Origin: Beta vulgaris subsp. vulgaris
Lineage: Eukaryota; Streptophyta; Magnoliopsida; Caryophyllales; Amaranthaceae
Assembly: GCF_026745355.1 (NCBI RefSeq)
Contig: NC_079205.1
Span: 6,815,556-6,879,555, forward strand
DNA: 64,000 nucleotides
Direction of reading: 5' to 3'
Shown here in pieces: positions 23,732 through 33,599 of the stretch. The position numbers were made by a program, and so were the translations under genes. Position 1 is the stretch's first letter, and each line of letters starts with the position of its first letter. The notes under the pieces were generated by a model. It was not told the origin of the DNA. It did not search any database and worked only from the letters and a program-made list of their open reading frames with translations.

Positions 23732-24261
23732 TTAATCGTGACATGGCAATACACACTACAATTAAAAACTTGCAAATAAGCATAATGCGTAAAGATAACT
23801 TAAATTTCATTCAGAAAAATTTAAAAATGGAGTGGCTATTTAGCGGATGAATAAAATTTTTGGCTAGTTAAGCAGGAAAAGGAGGAATGTCTATAAACAA
23901 ATTATGCGTGTCGAATTCGGGTTAACGGGTTAAAATTCGACCCGTTTATATAAACGAGTTATGCGTGTTATTTCTGGGTTAAAATTTTTAGACCCAAACG
24001 TAACCTGCTTGATTTAATTTTATGTCATGTTAGTTTTTACCCGCCTAATAAAAAACGAATAGGTGTTGAGCGACGGGTAAATTGGTTGATGTTTTCACAA
24101 AAGACCATGAAAAATCTTCTACTTGTTCCGTTCCGAATTAAATGCAACAATTTCACTTTTTCACTATTCACATTTTTCCCTTTGACTAAGATATGTGATT
24201 TATACATAACGAAAAACATATTCAAGCTTTTTTTTGACTTTTGATTCATACGAGCCACGAA

Positions 24262-24345
24262 GGCACTACAAAGAAAGGGAAGGGAGATTTGAACCTGTGA
24301 CTTATTGTTCACAACACCTCAATCTTAACCACTAGACTAAGATAT
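24262..24345 (-). mobile_element. tRNA-derived SINE head (candidate)
   Basis: On the minus strand an A-box-like TAGTCTAGTGGTTAAG is followed about 30 bp later by a B-box-like GGTTCAAATCTCCC, the internal RNA polymerase III promoter of tRNA genes. There is no full tRNA cloverleaf in the context, so a SINE head is more likely than a tRNA. No target duplication was resolved. Confidence 0.45.
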
Positions 24346-24413
24346 CCTTAATAGATTATAGCTTTATGACTTGTGAGTAATTACAGTGGGTCCAAGTAAA
24401 AAAAAAAGGAAAG

Positions 24414-24770
24414 GTGGTAAGGAAGGAAGGGTCCCACAAAAGGACATTTGAATGGATTCCCTCATTGCCACGTCATGTCAGAGTCAAAATTATGGAGATT
24501 GCATCTCATACGTGGCATTCCATTGTGAAGGGTTTGTTGTTTAACCTTAAATTTAAAACGCTCAACGATTCGTCACGTGATCCCCCATCAGTCAAACACG
24601 GTAATGGCACCTGGGTTTCCCATTACATGCTATTTCTGCTCTCACCGATGGCGCGTGCTACTGCATTTTACGAGTTGTTCTTTTGGTACCTCATTGTCTA
24701 CGTCGGCAACCTTGTCGTATTCTTCTTCATTTCGTTATGGAACCTGAATTGGATTTTGTTTATAGACTAG
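24414..24770 (+). CDS. Unrecognised 118-aa open frame (doubtful)
   Basis: An open frame in a stretch of slightly higher GC than its surroundings. The C-terminal half is hydrophobic (about residues 70-118, two possible membrane segments), the N-terminal half basic. No family was recognised. The DNA also contains ACGTGG and CACGTG cores that could as well belong to an old promoter. No intron, start context or conserved motif supports expression; it may be chance. Confidence 0.2.
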   Translation: MVRKEGSHKRTFEWIPSLPRHVRVKIMEIASHTWHSIVKGLLFNLKFKTLNDSSRDPPSVKHGNGTWVSHYMLFLLSPMARATAFYELFFWYLIVYVGNLVVFFFISLWNLNWILFID

Positions 24771-25079
24771 GTTGTCTAGTGTCAACAATTCAATAATAAC
24801 ATTTGGATTAACACTGTTTGAGTGTATGTTGCCTGCTCAACTTCTATTTGATCATCATGAAATTACTTAAAATTGTCCTAATTACTATATAAATGTACTA
24901 TTATACTTTTGGCTGCCTTTACAACTCTCTCTCCACCACCACTTAAAATCACTAACCATCAATCACTACCTCCAATCCATACCGACGATCACCACCGACG
25001 ACAACAATGTCTTCCGACGGCGTAGTTTTTTTTCCGGCAAGGTTTTTTTTTTAGCAAATTCCATAGGGCTAACGTGTGC

Positions 25080-25121
25080 CCTGGACGTTGTGTCCATGCC
25101 TCCATGGACACAACGTCCAGG
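25080..25121. repeat. Perfect 19-bp inverted repeat, 4-nt loop
   Basis: The left arm (25080-25098) starts CCTGGACG, contains TTGTGTCC and ends ATG; the right arm (25103-25121) is its exact reverse complement with CCTC between. It would extrude as a stable hairpin in DNA or RNA. Confidence 0.95.
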
Positions 25122-25127
25122 CCACAC

Positions 25128-25147
25128 GTTGTGTCCATGGACACAAC
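25128..25147. repeat. Perfect 20-bp palindrome
   Basis: GTTGTGTCCATGGACACAAC is fully self-complementary and repeats the core of the hairpin seven bases upstream, so the GTTGTGTCCATG core occurs three times within about 70 bp. Confidence 0.95.
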
Positions 25148-25331
25148 TTCCATGAGGCACAAGTGGTGATGGGATGAGAGAGTATGAATTAGAGGAGGAG
25201 TTAAGTTGGAGTAAAAAATCAAAAAAAAAATTGTCAGGGTATAATAGTACTTTTAGAAGGAAGTTGGGGCGATTTTAAGTAATTTGGGGGCGATGTTTAA
25301 CAATCTCCGTTGCCTGTTGGGTAACGTTTTC

Positions 25332-25795
25332 GCTAAAAACAGTAATATGGATGGAAATAGCAAGTCGGACTATGCTAAATAGATGTGACTGTGAAAGTAA
25401 AGGTGCATATAGGCCCGGCCTAAGACCCCCGAACCTATCTTCTACTATGACCATGTTCTTTTGAATTTATTTTCGATTTAGCCCAGTTCAGTTTAGTTTT
25501 TCACAATTCAAATAAAGAACGGGGCCTATATATAGTTTATTTGGCATCAAATGAAAGGTAACTTCATATAATTAAGCAGATCCATATATTTGGCAATCTT
25601 CTCCACTCTCTTGCTTTTCATTGCTCACGACTGACTTAGGCATTGGAGAGGTTTTGCCTAAAAACCTCCCGGGTTAGTCTTTTTGTTTTGTAGGGGATCG
25701 ACGACCCGTTTGAAGATTCGGTCCAACATTCATCAAACTCATAGGCATTTAGCGAAGTCCGACTTGCTACTTCCACTCATATTACTGTTTTTAGC
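25332..25795. mobile_element. MITE with about 50-bp inverted repeats
   Basis: The left end GCTAAAAACAGTAATATG and the following AGCAAGTCGGACT are repeated in inverse orientation at the right end, with few differences over about 50 bp. No target duplication could be identified, so the superfamily stays open. No gene inside. Confidence 0.65.
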
Positions 25796-25827
25796 ATAAG
25801 TAATTAATATTGTACGATGTTAAAAAA

Positions 25828-26542
25828 ACTTGAATACATCAGATGCACAATAATTTATTTTGCACTAGGTACATAGGATTAATCAGTTTTTATTTGATGT
25901 AGACAGTTTTATATATAATCAGTTTGTATGATTTAATTACCTTTTGCATAATCAATTCTTATATTATATCCATCTTTCCTATAATCAATTTTCATATGAT
26001 AAGTCACTTTTTTTATATATTCAATTTTTGTATTATAATAAGTTTTTATTGATATATATAGTTAGTTTTTATTAATATAGTCATACAAAAACTATATCAT
26101 ACCAAAAAACTACTTCATCCGCTATATTTTAATGAAAACGTAGAGCCTTGGTACGGGAATTTTATGAAAAGAAACAGATATAGAGAAAGAAAAGAGATGG
26201 ACCCATGTGATGAAGAGAGCGATAGGGAGAAGCTAAGTGAATACCAAATAAAATCACATTTCATTTATTTTGAAAGGGTATAAAATGGTAAGTGTTTCAT
26301 TTAATTTTAGAACGGATTAAGTATAACCTTGAAAAATAACTATTCGATCCAAAAACTAACTACATATAAAAATTAATTGTATCATATAGAGATTTTGATT
26401 ATATAAAAGGTGTTATATCATATAGAAACTAACTTTATAAACTAAAAATCGATTGTATCAAATAAAAATTGATTATATAATATGAGTTTTGATATAATAC
26501 TTGATGTATAGTAAGTTATTATGCATCGGATTCATCCAATGA
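25828..26542. mobile_element. Inverted-repeat element hosting a Stowaway
   Basis: Ends pair roughly as inverted repeats (GATGCACAATAATTTATT on the left; reverse complement of the right GATGCATAATAACTTACT). The AT-rich interior repeats a motif resembling AATCAGTTTTTATTTGAT. A Stowaway MITE (26113-26321) sits inside. Borders are approximate. Confidence 0.5.
26113..26321. mobile_element. Stowaway MITE, nested
   Basis: TA flanks (26111-26112, 26322-26323). Left end CTTCATCCGCTATATTTTAA, right end reverse complement CTTAATCCGTTCTAAAATTA. 209 bp. Confidence 0.75.
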
Positions 26543-26701
26543 TAAGTGATAGAGTCAGTCTTGTAAGAGACCGCCTACCTTTAAATTAAAATTAGGCAAT
26601 GACAATTCCTATACTAAAAACATATTTAGCCCAATAGCAACTGGTTTGATTTCATTCAGTGACTAGTTTAATCCATTTGGTGATTAGGTCCTCTATTATT
26701 A

Positions 26702-26792
26702 CTTCCTCCGTTGCATAATGAGTGAAACACTTTTCTCCTTTATGTGAGAGCTTTTTTAGAGAAGTGTTTAACTTATTATAGAATAGAAGAAG
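26702..26792. mobile_element. Short Stowaway MITE
   Basis: TA flanks at 26700-26701 and 26793-26794; ends CTTCCTCCGTTGCATAATGA and, reverse-complemented, CTTCTTCTATTCTATAATAA. Only 91 bp, probably internally deleted. It lies near the presumed promoter side of the GRAS gene. Confidence 0.7.
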
Positions 26793-26929
26793 TATTAAAA
26801 TTATACCGTCTCTTTGAATAATTTGGATAAGTAATATGCATATATAGACAGAGTTGCCAGGTAGGAAGAGCACAATCACAACCTGAGGCGCGTAGAATAC
26901 CACACTTGTTTTAAAAAAGAGAGGAAAGA

Positions 26930-29417
26930 GCTGCGATGCATCTAGTCTACTCCCCTCCTAACTCCCATCACTGCAAACCCAACGTGTGGTCGGCGGTGAC
27001 AATATCCTTCGTTAAATATCTGTTGCTCACCCTATTCTCTTTTCTTTCAAACCTATACATAACAATCTTAAAGCTGCTTTATTTCTCATTTTGAAACTCC
27101 TTCAAATTCCAACATACCCTTTTTGTTTGTTTTTTCAAACAATTTTATTCTAGTCAAAATCCTTCAACATCAGCATTTGACTCTTGTTCGTCTACTTTTT
27201 GCTCCAATTTCAGGTCCATTTTTTCTCTCAATCTTTCCCATTTACTTTAATTTTGTTTCCATTCTTACTGCCTTGGTGTTTGTTCTGATGAATGGTATGT
27301 TGGAAATATGAGTTTTGGATTGAAATTTGAGGTATCTCATGCTATTTATGTAGTTATTTGTAAGTTTTGTGCTTTTGTTTGTTTTGGGTAGTGATTATTT
27401 TGCTAATTGCATGGAAAAATTTCTGAAAAAGGTTGAATTTTTAAATTATGAATTAGGTTCTGTTTTTAAGTTTAGCTAGAAGATTTATTTAGTATTCATT
27501 TAGATAGTAAATTGAGTTCAATTCTTTGAATAGAGAATTTTATGCAGCTAAAGCTTTCTTTTTTAGAATTAAAATAGAGTGAATGAATCAATATTTACCA
27601 AAAAAATTGTTCTTTTATCATACCCAAATGGCTGTTTATGTAAAATATGTGCTTTTGTTTTTTGGGTATTGATTGTTTTGTGAACTTATCCACATAATTG
27701 GTATTTTTTTTTATATATAGACTGTATTCTTTATTCATTTGGTTGTAGAACTGGCCAAATTTTGTTAAAGAGAATGCTTTTTTTCCCCCTTCATTTTGGA
27801 TAAAGGGAATTGTTAGGGTGAGGGATAAAAGATATAACTCTTAGATTCAAATACTCCTGTGGATGCTCTTTAAATCTTACTATTTCTGTGCTAAAAGTTG
27901 GATATAAATTCTTAGTATTGAGCATATGAATTTGGTAAATTATTCCTGAAATTGGATGAGATGCCTTCATACTTCCTAGGGTGGATGGGGATAAGTATTG
28001 GTTGAATTGGAAATCTGAGATCAATTTAAATGAGGTTTTGCTGGGTGTACGTATATGGCAAGGAATATGTAACTACTACCATTTAGCTATTAAATTGTGC
28101 ATGTTAGGTTCGGAGAAGGATTATGAATCTTGGTTTATTTACCTTCTTATAAGAGTTGAGATTCATATGAGATGAGAACTTCATCATCTATTTGTCTTGA
28201 GTGGTTTGGATGCGACAATAAGAGAAAATGGAGCAGATAAAAAATGGAGAGGAGGAGCGAATAAAGGCACGGTTCTGTTCTTTTTTTTTTGAAGGGAAGG
28301 CACGGTTCTATTCTATTAGAAGCATAGTGGTATATACAAGTTGGTAGTAATGATTTGAGAATGTAGAGGTGTTCAAGTCCTGTAAATATTTGAAAGAGAG
28401 ATCTTAGGCGAAAAGGGAATAAATCATAAATGATTTTGGCTTTTAAATTTCTTCCAACTCCTATTCCATTTTAAAAGCTAGAAAACTAACCTTTTCTCTT
28501 ATTTTCTTTTCATCATATTCTGCCAAAGGGGCTAAAACATAAAATTTAACTACCCTTCTAATGTCTTCCTTGAGGCTCCATCTACGACACGGCATAGACT
28601 GTTGGGAAAAAGAATGGACTATCAGGAAAAAAAGGAGGGAAGTTAGACTTATAATGTCCCCCTTCAGGAATTAATGTTTTCCTGTGGATTTTCTCATGCC
28701 AAACTGCCTCAATCAAAGCAGTTACCCTTAGGCATTAGTAATATCTACTCAGATTTGGGTACTCTTGTCAGACACTGGTACCTGTACAAGTGTTTGACTA
28801 GGCCATCTTATTGAAACTTCCATGATTTTGGCCTAAAATGAAGCGTCGGAGTGTCCATACCAATGTCGGAGTGTCAAGGTTCCTACATGGTTACCTGAGG
28901 TATAATGAAGAGTCCAGTAACATAGAATTACTGTAAGTTTGTTGAGCTGGGGTACTTGCTTTGTGTGTCCATGTTATTAGATGGTTATAATCCATCAGCG
29001 TTAGTTTCATTTCAGAACTCCTAAGTTATCTTAGTGCACATCATTTTCGGGCCTGTGCTGTTATTCTGCTTCTGTAAACTTATATTGGGGAGCAGGAGAA
29101 CAATTAATATTGCAAATGATTTGCTTGTATTGCATGTCAAAATTTTCATCTTCTGCCTGAATAGTACTATGAGTCTGGCTTGTGCTTTATGTTAGTGCGC
29201 AATAGCTGAAGTTTTCTTGATTGGTTGTTTACTTCTCATGTTTATTTGGCAATTTCGAATAAACAATATGATTATTGAAATTAATTTGCAAAAGTAACCT
29301 AGCTCTTCCTACAGAAAGCTTGTCATCCTTAATAATACTGTCTACATCTCTTTGTAGAATGTTCAATTTTGATGATCTTTCAGTATGTTTATGAACTATG
29401 TTTCCTTGTTATTTCAG
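26930..29417 (+). other. Probable 5' leader exon(s) and leader intron of the GRAS gene
   Basis: No separate gene was recognised here. A pyrimidine-rich tract ending TTGTTATTTCAG at 29417 looks like a splice acceptor, followed by about 113 bp to the GRAS ATG. A leader exon probably lies around 26950-27330 (CT-rich, plant 5' UTR-like), with GT donors possible near 27331. The exact transcription start and donor cannot be read from sequence. T-rich DNA between them fits a plant intron. Open frames at 27123-28175 are short and unlike proteins. Confidence 0.4.
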
Positions 29418-29530
29418 GCTGGTATTGGAGATTGCAAGAAGATATAGAACCAGAGGGTATTCTTGTACCTAATTAAGTGAACTCTATATTTACTGGTACT
29501 ACATAAAGTAGCTGTAGCTAATGCTATAGC

Positions 29531-31270
29531 ATGGATTCACACAAGGTTTTTGGATACAATACCACTAGTGCCGACTCTTCCTATATGACTTCACAGCATA
29601 CTTCTTCACCAATTCCAAACAGGTTATTTGGACCACTGAAGTTCCATTTGAGAAATTCTCCAATCTCACCATTCTCCACTCACTTTGAATGTGAGACAGC
29701 CACTACGTTGACAGATAGCCGAGAGCATCACAGTTCGAGTGAGAGTCTCTCAGCAAAAAGCCCTTCTTGTAATTCACTCCTTGAAACTAACAGTTACCAT
29801 CAAAGGTTTAACTCAAGCCCTTCAGAAGATTCTCGTCAGAGTCCTGCTCTACCCACTACTAGTGGAACTCTGTTTTCTCAAAATTCAGATTATGAAGTAA
29901 ACATAAAGCATGCCTTGCAGGAGCTAGAGACTGTTCTTATGGGTGATGAAGCAACTGGAGGAGGAAGCCGGCATTCCCATATCCCAGGTCAGAGATCAGG
30001 GTCCTGGAATAGGGACCCACAGAGCTCTCACGGGGCCCAACTTCAGTCATCATCCCCTTCTTTGGAAAGAAGGTCAGAGGATGAAGGGCAGAGTGAGAAA
30101 CGACACAAAGCCATGGAAGAAGAAATCGTGCAGCATAAAATTCCATCTGGTAATCTGAAAGAGTTACTGATTGAATGCGCGAGGGCATTATCCGATAACA
30201 GATTGGATGATTTTGACGAATTAGTTGAACAAGCAAGGAAAGAGGTATCAATTTCTGGACAGCCAATTCAGCGTCTTGGGGCTTATATGATTGAAGGGCT
30301 AGTAGCAAGGAAAGAATCTTCTGGAAATAACATCTACCGAGCTCTTAGATGTAAAGAGCCTCTTGGAAAAGATTTGCTTTCTTTCATGCATATACTTTAT
30401 GAAATATGTCCTTACCTCAAGTTTGGTTACATGGCTGCAAATGGAGCAATAGCTGAAGCATGCAGAAATGAGGACCGCATACATATCATAGATTTCCAGA
30501 TTGCTCAGGGGACCCAATGGTTGACTCTCTTGCAAGCCCTGGCGGCAAGACCTGGTGGTGCCCCACATGTGCGAATAACTGGTATCGATGATCCGGTCTC
30601 TCAGTATGCTCGAGGTGCCAGCTTGGAGGCAGTTGGGAAACGTTTAGCATCACTCTCTGAAAAATACAATATATCTGTCGAGTTCCACGCAGTACCCGTA
30701 TTTCTTCCTGATGTCACACGGGAAATGCTCGACGTGAGGCCTGGGGAAGCTTTGGCAGTTAATTTCCCTTTACAGCTTCACCACACACCTGATGAGAGTG
30801 TCGATGTGAACAACCCAAGGGACGGTCTCCTTAGAATGGTGAAATCACTCGGTCCTAAGGTAACCACTTTGGTAGAGCAAGAGTCAAATACCAATACCAC
30901 CCCTTTCTTGACTAGGTTCACAGAAGCTTTGAGTTACTACTCCGCAATGTTCGAGTCTATTGATGTAACAATGCCAAGGGATAGGAAAGAGCGGATAAAT
31001 GTGGAGCAGCATTGCTTAGCAAAGGACATCGTGAACGTCATCGCCTGTGAGGGAAAGGAGAGGGTGGAGCGTCACGAGCTTTTGGGTAAATGGAAGTCGA
31101 GGTTTACTATGGCGGGATTCAAGCAATACCCTTTGAGCTCATATGTGAACTCGGTGATAAGAGGATTACTTAGGTGTTACTCTGAACACTATACGTTGGT
31201 GGAGAAAGATGGCGCTATGCTTTTGGGTTGGAAAGATAGGATGTTGATTTCGGCTTCAGCTTGGCATTAA
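29531..31270 (+). CDS. GRAS-family transcription regulator, PAT1/SCL branch
   Basis: A complete single-exon coding region of 579 residues, within the usual size of this family. GRAS proteins are plant nuclear regulators; members of the PAT1 branch take part in phytochrome, gibberellin and stress signalling. Residues 1-195 are a variable Ser-rich region with a branch-typical short motif around 120-140 (YEVNIKHALQELETVLMG). The GRAS domain follows: first leucine-rich region from about 205 (NLKELLIECARAL), VHIID-type motif as IHIID at 317-321, VRITGID at 347-353, ALAVNFPLQLHH at 407-418, PFYRE region about 430-500, RVERHE at 511-516 and a SAW end with LGWKDRMLISASAW (565-578). All blocks are intact. 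The start is the first ATG after the acceptor at 29417 that opens the full N-terminal region. Which paralogue (PAT1, SCL1, SCL13, SCL21 type) is not decided here. Confidence 0.95.
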   Translation: MDSHKVFGYNTTSADSSYMTSQHTSSPIPNRLFGPLKFHLRNSPISPFSTHFECETATTLTDSREHHSSSESLSAKSPSCNSLLETNSYHQRFNSSPSEDSRQSPALPTTSGTLFSQNSDYEVNIKHALQELETVLMGDEATGGGSRHSHIPGQRSGSWNRDPQSSHGAQLQSSSPSLERRSEDEGQSEKRHKAMEEEIVQHKIPSGNLKELLIECARALSDNRLDDFDELVEQARKEVSISGQPIQRLGAYMIEGLVARKESSGNNIYRALRCKEPLGKDLLSFMHILYEICPYLKFGYMAANGAIAEACRNEDRIHIIDFQIAQGTQWLTLLQALAARPGGAPHVRITGIDDPVSQYARGASLEAVGKRLASLSEKYNISVEFHAVPVFLPDVTREMLDVRPGEALAVNFPLQLHHTPDESVDVNNPRDGLLRMVKSLGPKVTTLVEQESNTNTTPFLTRFTEALSYYSAMFESIDVTMPRDRKERINVEQHCLAKDIVNVIACEGKERVERHELLGKWKSRFTMAGFKQYPLSSYVNSVIRGLLRCYSEHYTLVEKDGAMLLGWKDRMLISASAWH

Positions 31271-31710
31271 TCTTACACATAGGAAGAAAATCAGAGATAA
31301 GAGACACAGAAAACAAAGATAGGTGTTCTATATCTCTTTTCAGAATTCTTTTCGCTGAGCAATGATTGTGAGTTGCTAAATCAGATAGATTTTGTAACTT
31401 CTCACCATTGTTGTTCTATGAAGAGATTTCATTGTATGTATTTACTTTGTGAGCAGGCTTTAAAATATTTAAAGGACTAACCTATATGAGAAATAATAGT
31501 TTGTTGTATAATGATTTAGGATTAAGCAAAGATTTGTTTTCATTCATTTATTTTCACATAATAAAGAGTAGTTATGATATAGTAGTAGTCCGTAGTAATC
31601 AAAGCTTGATTAGATATGTATGCATTATGCAACCCCAAGATCCTTGGCTGACAGCCTCATACTTTTTAGATATTGTGAATAACTACTTTTGTTTCTCAAA
31701 AAGTTAAATA
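31271..31710 (+). other. 3' region of the GRAS gene
   Basis: AT-rich downstream sequence likely to hold the 3' UTR. No unambiguous polyadenylation signal was picked; the first transposon follows 440 bp after the stop codon. Confidence 0.4.
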
Positions 31711-31940
31711 CTTTCTTTATCCGAATCAGTCACAATAAGTGGAATTTAGGTCAAAATGGTAAAAAAAAAAAGTTTAATATCATTGCAAATATGCTATTAA
31801 AAAGCAAGAGGAGATCTTAATTTTTTTTTGTTTCACCATTTGAATTACCTTATCTTATTGTGGTTTCAACTTTCTCTTTACATTTTTTAATGTTCTCCCA
31901 CTTTTTCTATGTTTCACTTATTGAGAAACGGAGGAAAAAC
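31711..31940. mobile_element. Stowaway-like MITE downstream of the GRAS gene
   Basis: Left end CTTTCTTTATCCGAATCAGT after TA (31709-31710); right end GAGAAACGGAGGAAAAAC before TA (31941-31942). CACAATAAGTGG near the left pairs with the inverse CACTTATTG near the right. Confidence 0.65.
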
Positions 31941-31942
31941 TA

Positions 31943-33590
31943 ATTTATTTTCTTATCGAAAAGTGTTGGTTGTACAAACTACAAAGCCATTAATGGCAGT
32001 GACATAGAGGTAGTGGTCTTAATTCTTTTTAGCAGTTTAGTTCTGGTTCAAATCAAACAGTTCAGTTGATTTCAGTTCAGTTAATTTAGTTCGTTTTCTC
32101 GAGCTTAACTGATTCAGTTTAAACTTTTTCGATTTCAGTTTCAATCCATACAGTTAATTCAATTTTTCAGTTTAGTGTTGTCTTTTGGTTTGACCTATAC
32201 ATTTTTGGTTAAAACAATTGACTTTTTACCTATTACTATCAGTTAAACAAACTGCATCAACTCGGGTGGAATTTGATATGATATCGGTTATGTCATATGC
32301 ATCTTTTTATCTCTTCATGTTTTGAGTCAAAGGTTTACCTGTTACATAATTTGAACTCGGTTGGACTTTTGTCATGTCGGTTGAACTTGTCGGAACCGAC
32401 AATACCATTAAGATTTAAGAGACGTGTTTATATTTGTTCACAAAAGCACATTCGAAAGTTGCTAATTTATTGCGTATTTAATTTGCATTAATACATATAC
32501 ATAAAAGATTTAAACTATAAAGTGATTGATCATTAATGAATAATGATCACTCATCAATTTATCAAATTAGGATTATAGTTTTGACTTTGGAGTTGCGACA
32601 ATCGATATAAAATACGTATGTTTTTCACTTCTTTGTGAACACTAAACACCTAACAATTAACAATCATAATCTATATATAAGTGTCCATACTAATTAATGG
32701 TTAGACTATTAGCATCATTAAACTTAACCATTTAGTTAGCTAGTGACTTACTCACTTTCATTGGTTCACTAAACATGAGTTGAACTAAAGAATTATAAAT
32801 ATAATGAAGAAAATGAGAATATGAAATTAGAGTATATGATGTATGAATAAGATGAAGACACCAAGATTGCGAGACATGAAGTAATGAAGTATGAATGTAT
32901 GAAATTATAAATCGTTAAGCATGAAAAGTACGAAGTTTATGATTTGTTTGAACTTAATCAACTTATGATTAGAGAATACTGATTACTGATTGATAAATTG
33001 ACGATCAAAGCACAAATAGGTGTGTAATGACTCTGATACTCAAATCAACTCATTCAGTTTCGATTCTTGCTATAATCCTAATTTGTTCGATTTTTTTTTC
33101 TAAATTCATGACTTTTTAAAAAGAAAAATCAATAAGTTGATTGTTGTTTTGTGTTAATCACTATTCACTAAATTCACAAACTTGTTACTTTGTTAGTTGT
33201 TAATTGGTAGTTCAGTACTAACTAGTAATTGGTGTTTGTACTAGTCACCTTCCTAACCTTTAGTGTATTGTATTCTATTAGTCAACTGCGTAAAACCATT
33301 ATAATATATGAATGAGTATGTATAGCGCCTCTTGATATGTTCTAATATTATAACAAACGACAATAATAATAATGAGTATACGATGAATTCCCAGATTTAT
33401 ATAAATGACTCTATTATCATAAGCATTATGATTGATATATAAGTTTGTGAATAGTTATGATGCTGATGAACACAATACAAATGTATCAATAACCTTGTCT
33501 AATTAAGGTAACAATACTCAAGTTAAGTTAATCTTCATTAAGCTATATTCATATCGAAACTCAAAACATCTATTGCTCATTCGCAACTCA
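31943..33590. other. Intergenic, possible transposon debris
   Basis: No gene recognised. Around 32030-32180 many TTCAGTT/AGTTCAG-like motifs occur, as in subterminal repeats of a worn hAT-type element, but no ends were found. Confidence 0.4.
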
Positions 33591-33599
33591 AGCCATTTT

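Larger units (their letters stand above)
24836..25308. mobile_element. Foldback/MULE-like MITE with central palindromes
   Basis: Inverted ends share AAATTACTTAAAAT and, further in, GTACTATTATAC. A perfect 8-bp repeat GTTGCCTG flanks it (24828-24835 and 25309-25316), consistent with an 8-9 bp target duplication. The centre contains two strong palindromes (listed separately) and a stretch resembling a 5' UTR. Short frames at 24966-25222 are not genes. Confidence 0.55.

Noticed and set aside
24262..24345. Possible true tRNA gene on the minus strand
   Set aside because: A and B boxes are recognisable but a complete cloverleaf was not evident; a SINE head is more likely.
25309..25345. GTTGCCTG repeat as chance
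   Set aside because: Considered but kept as a probable target duplication, because inverted ends lie close inside both copies; confidence was lowered accordingly.
29937..30568. Antisense and +1 frames inside the GRAS exon
   Set aside because: Shadows of the intact GRAS coding frame.
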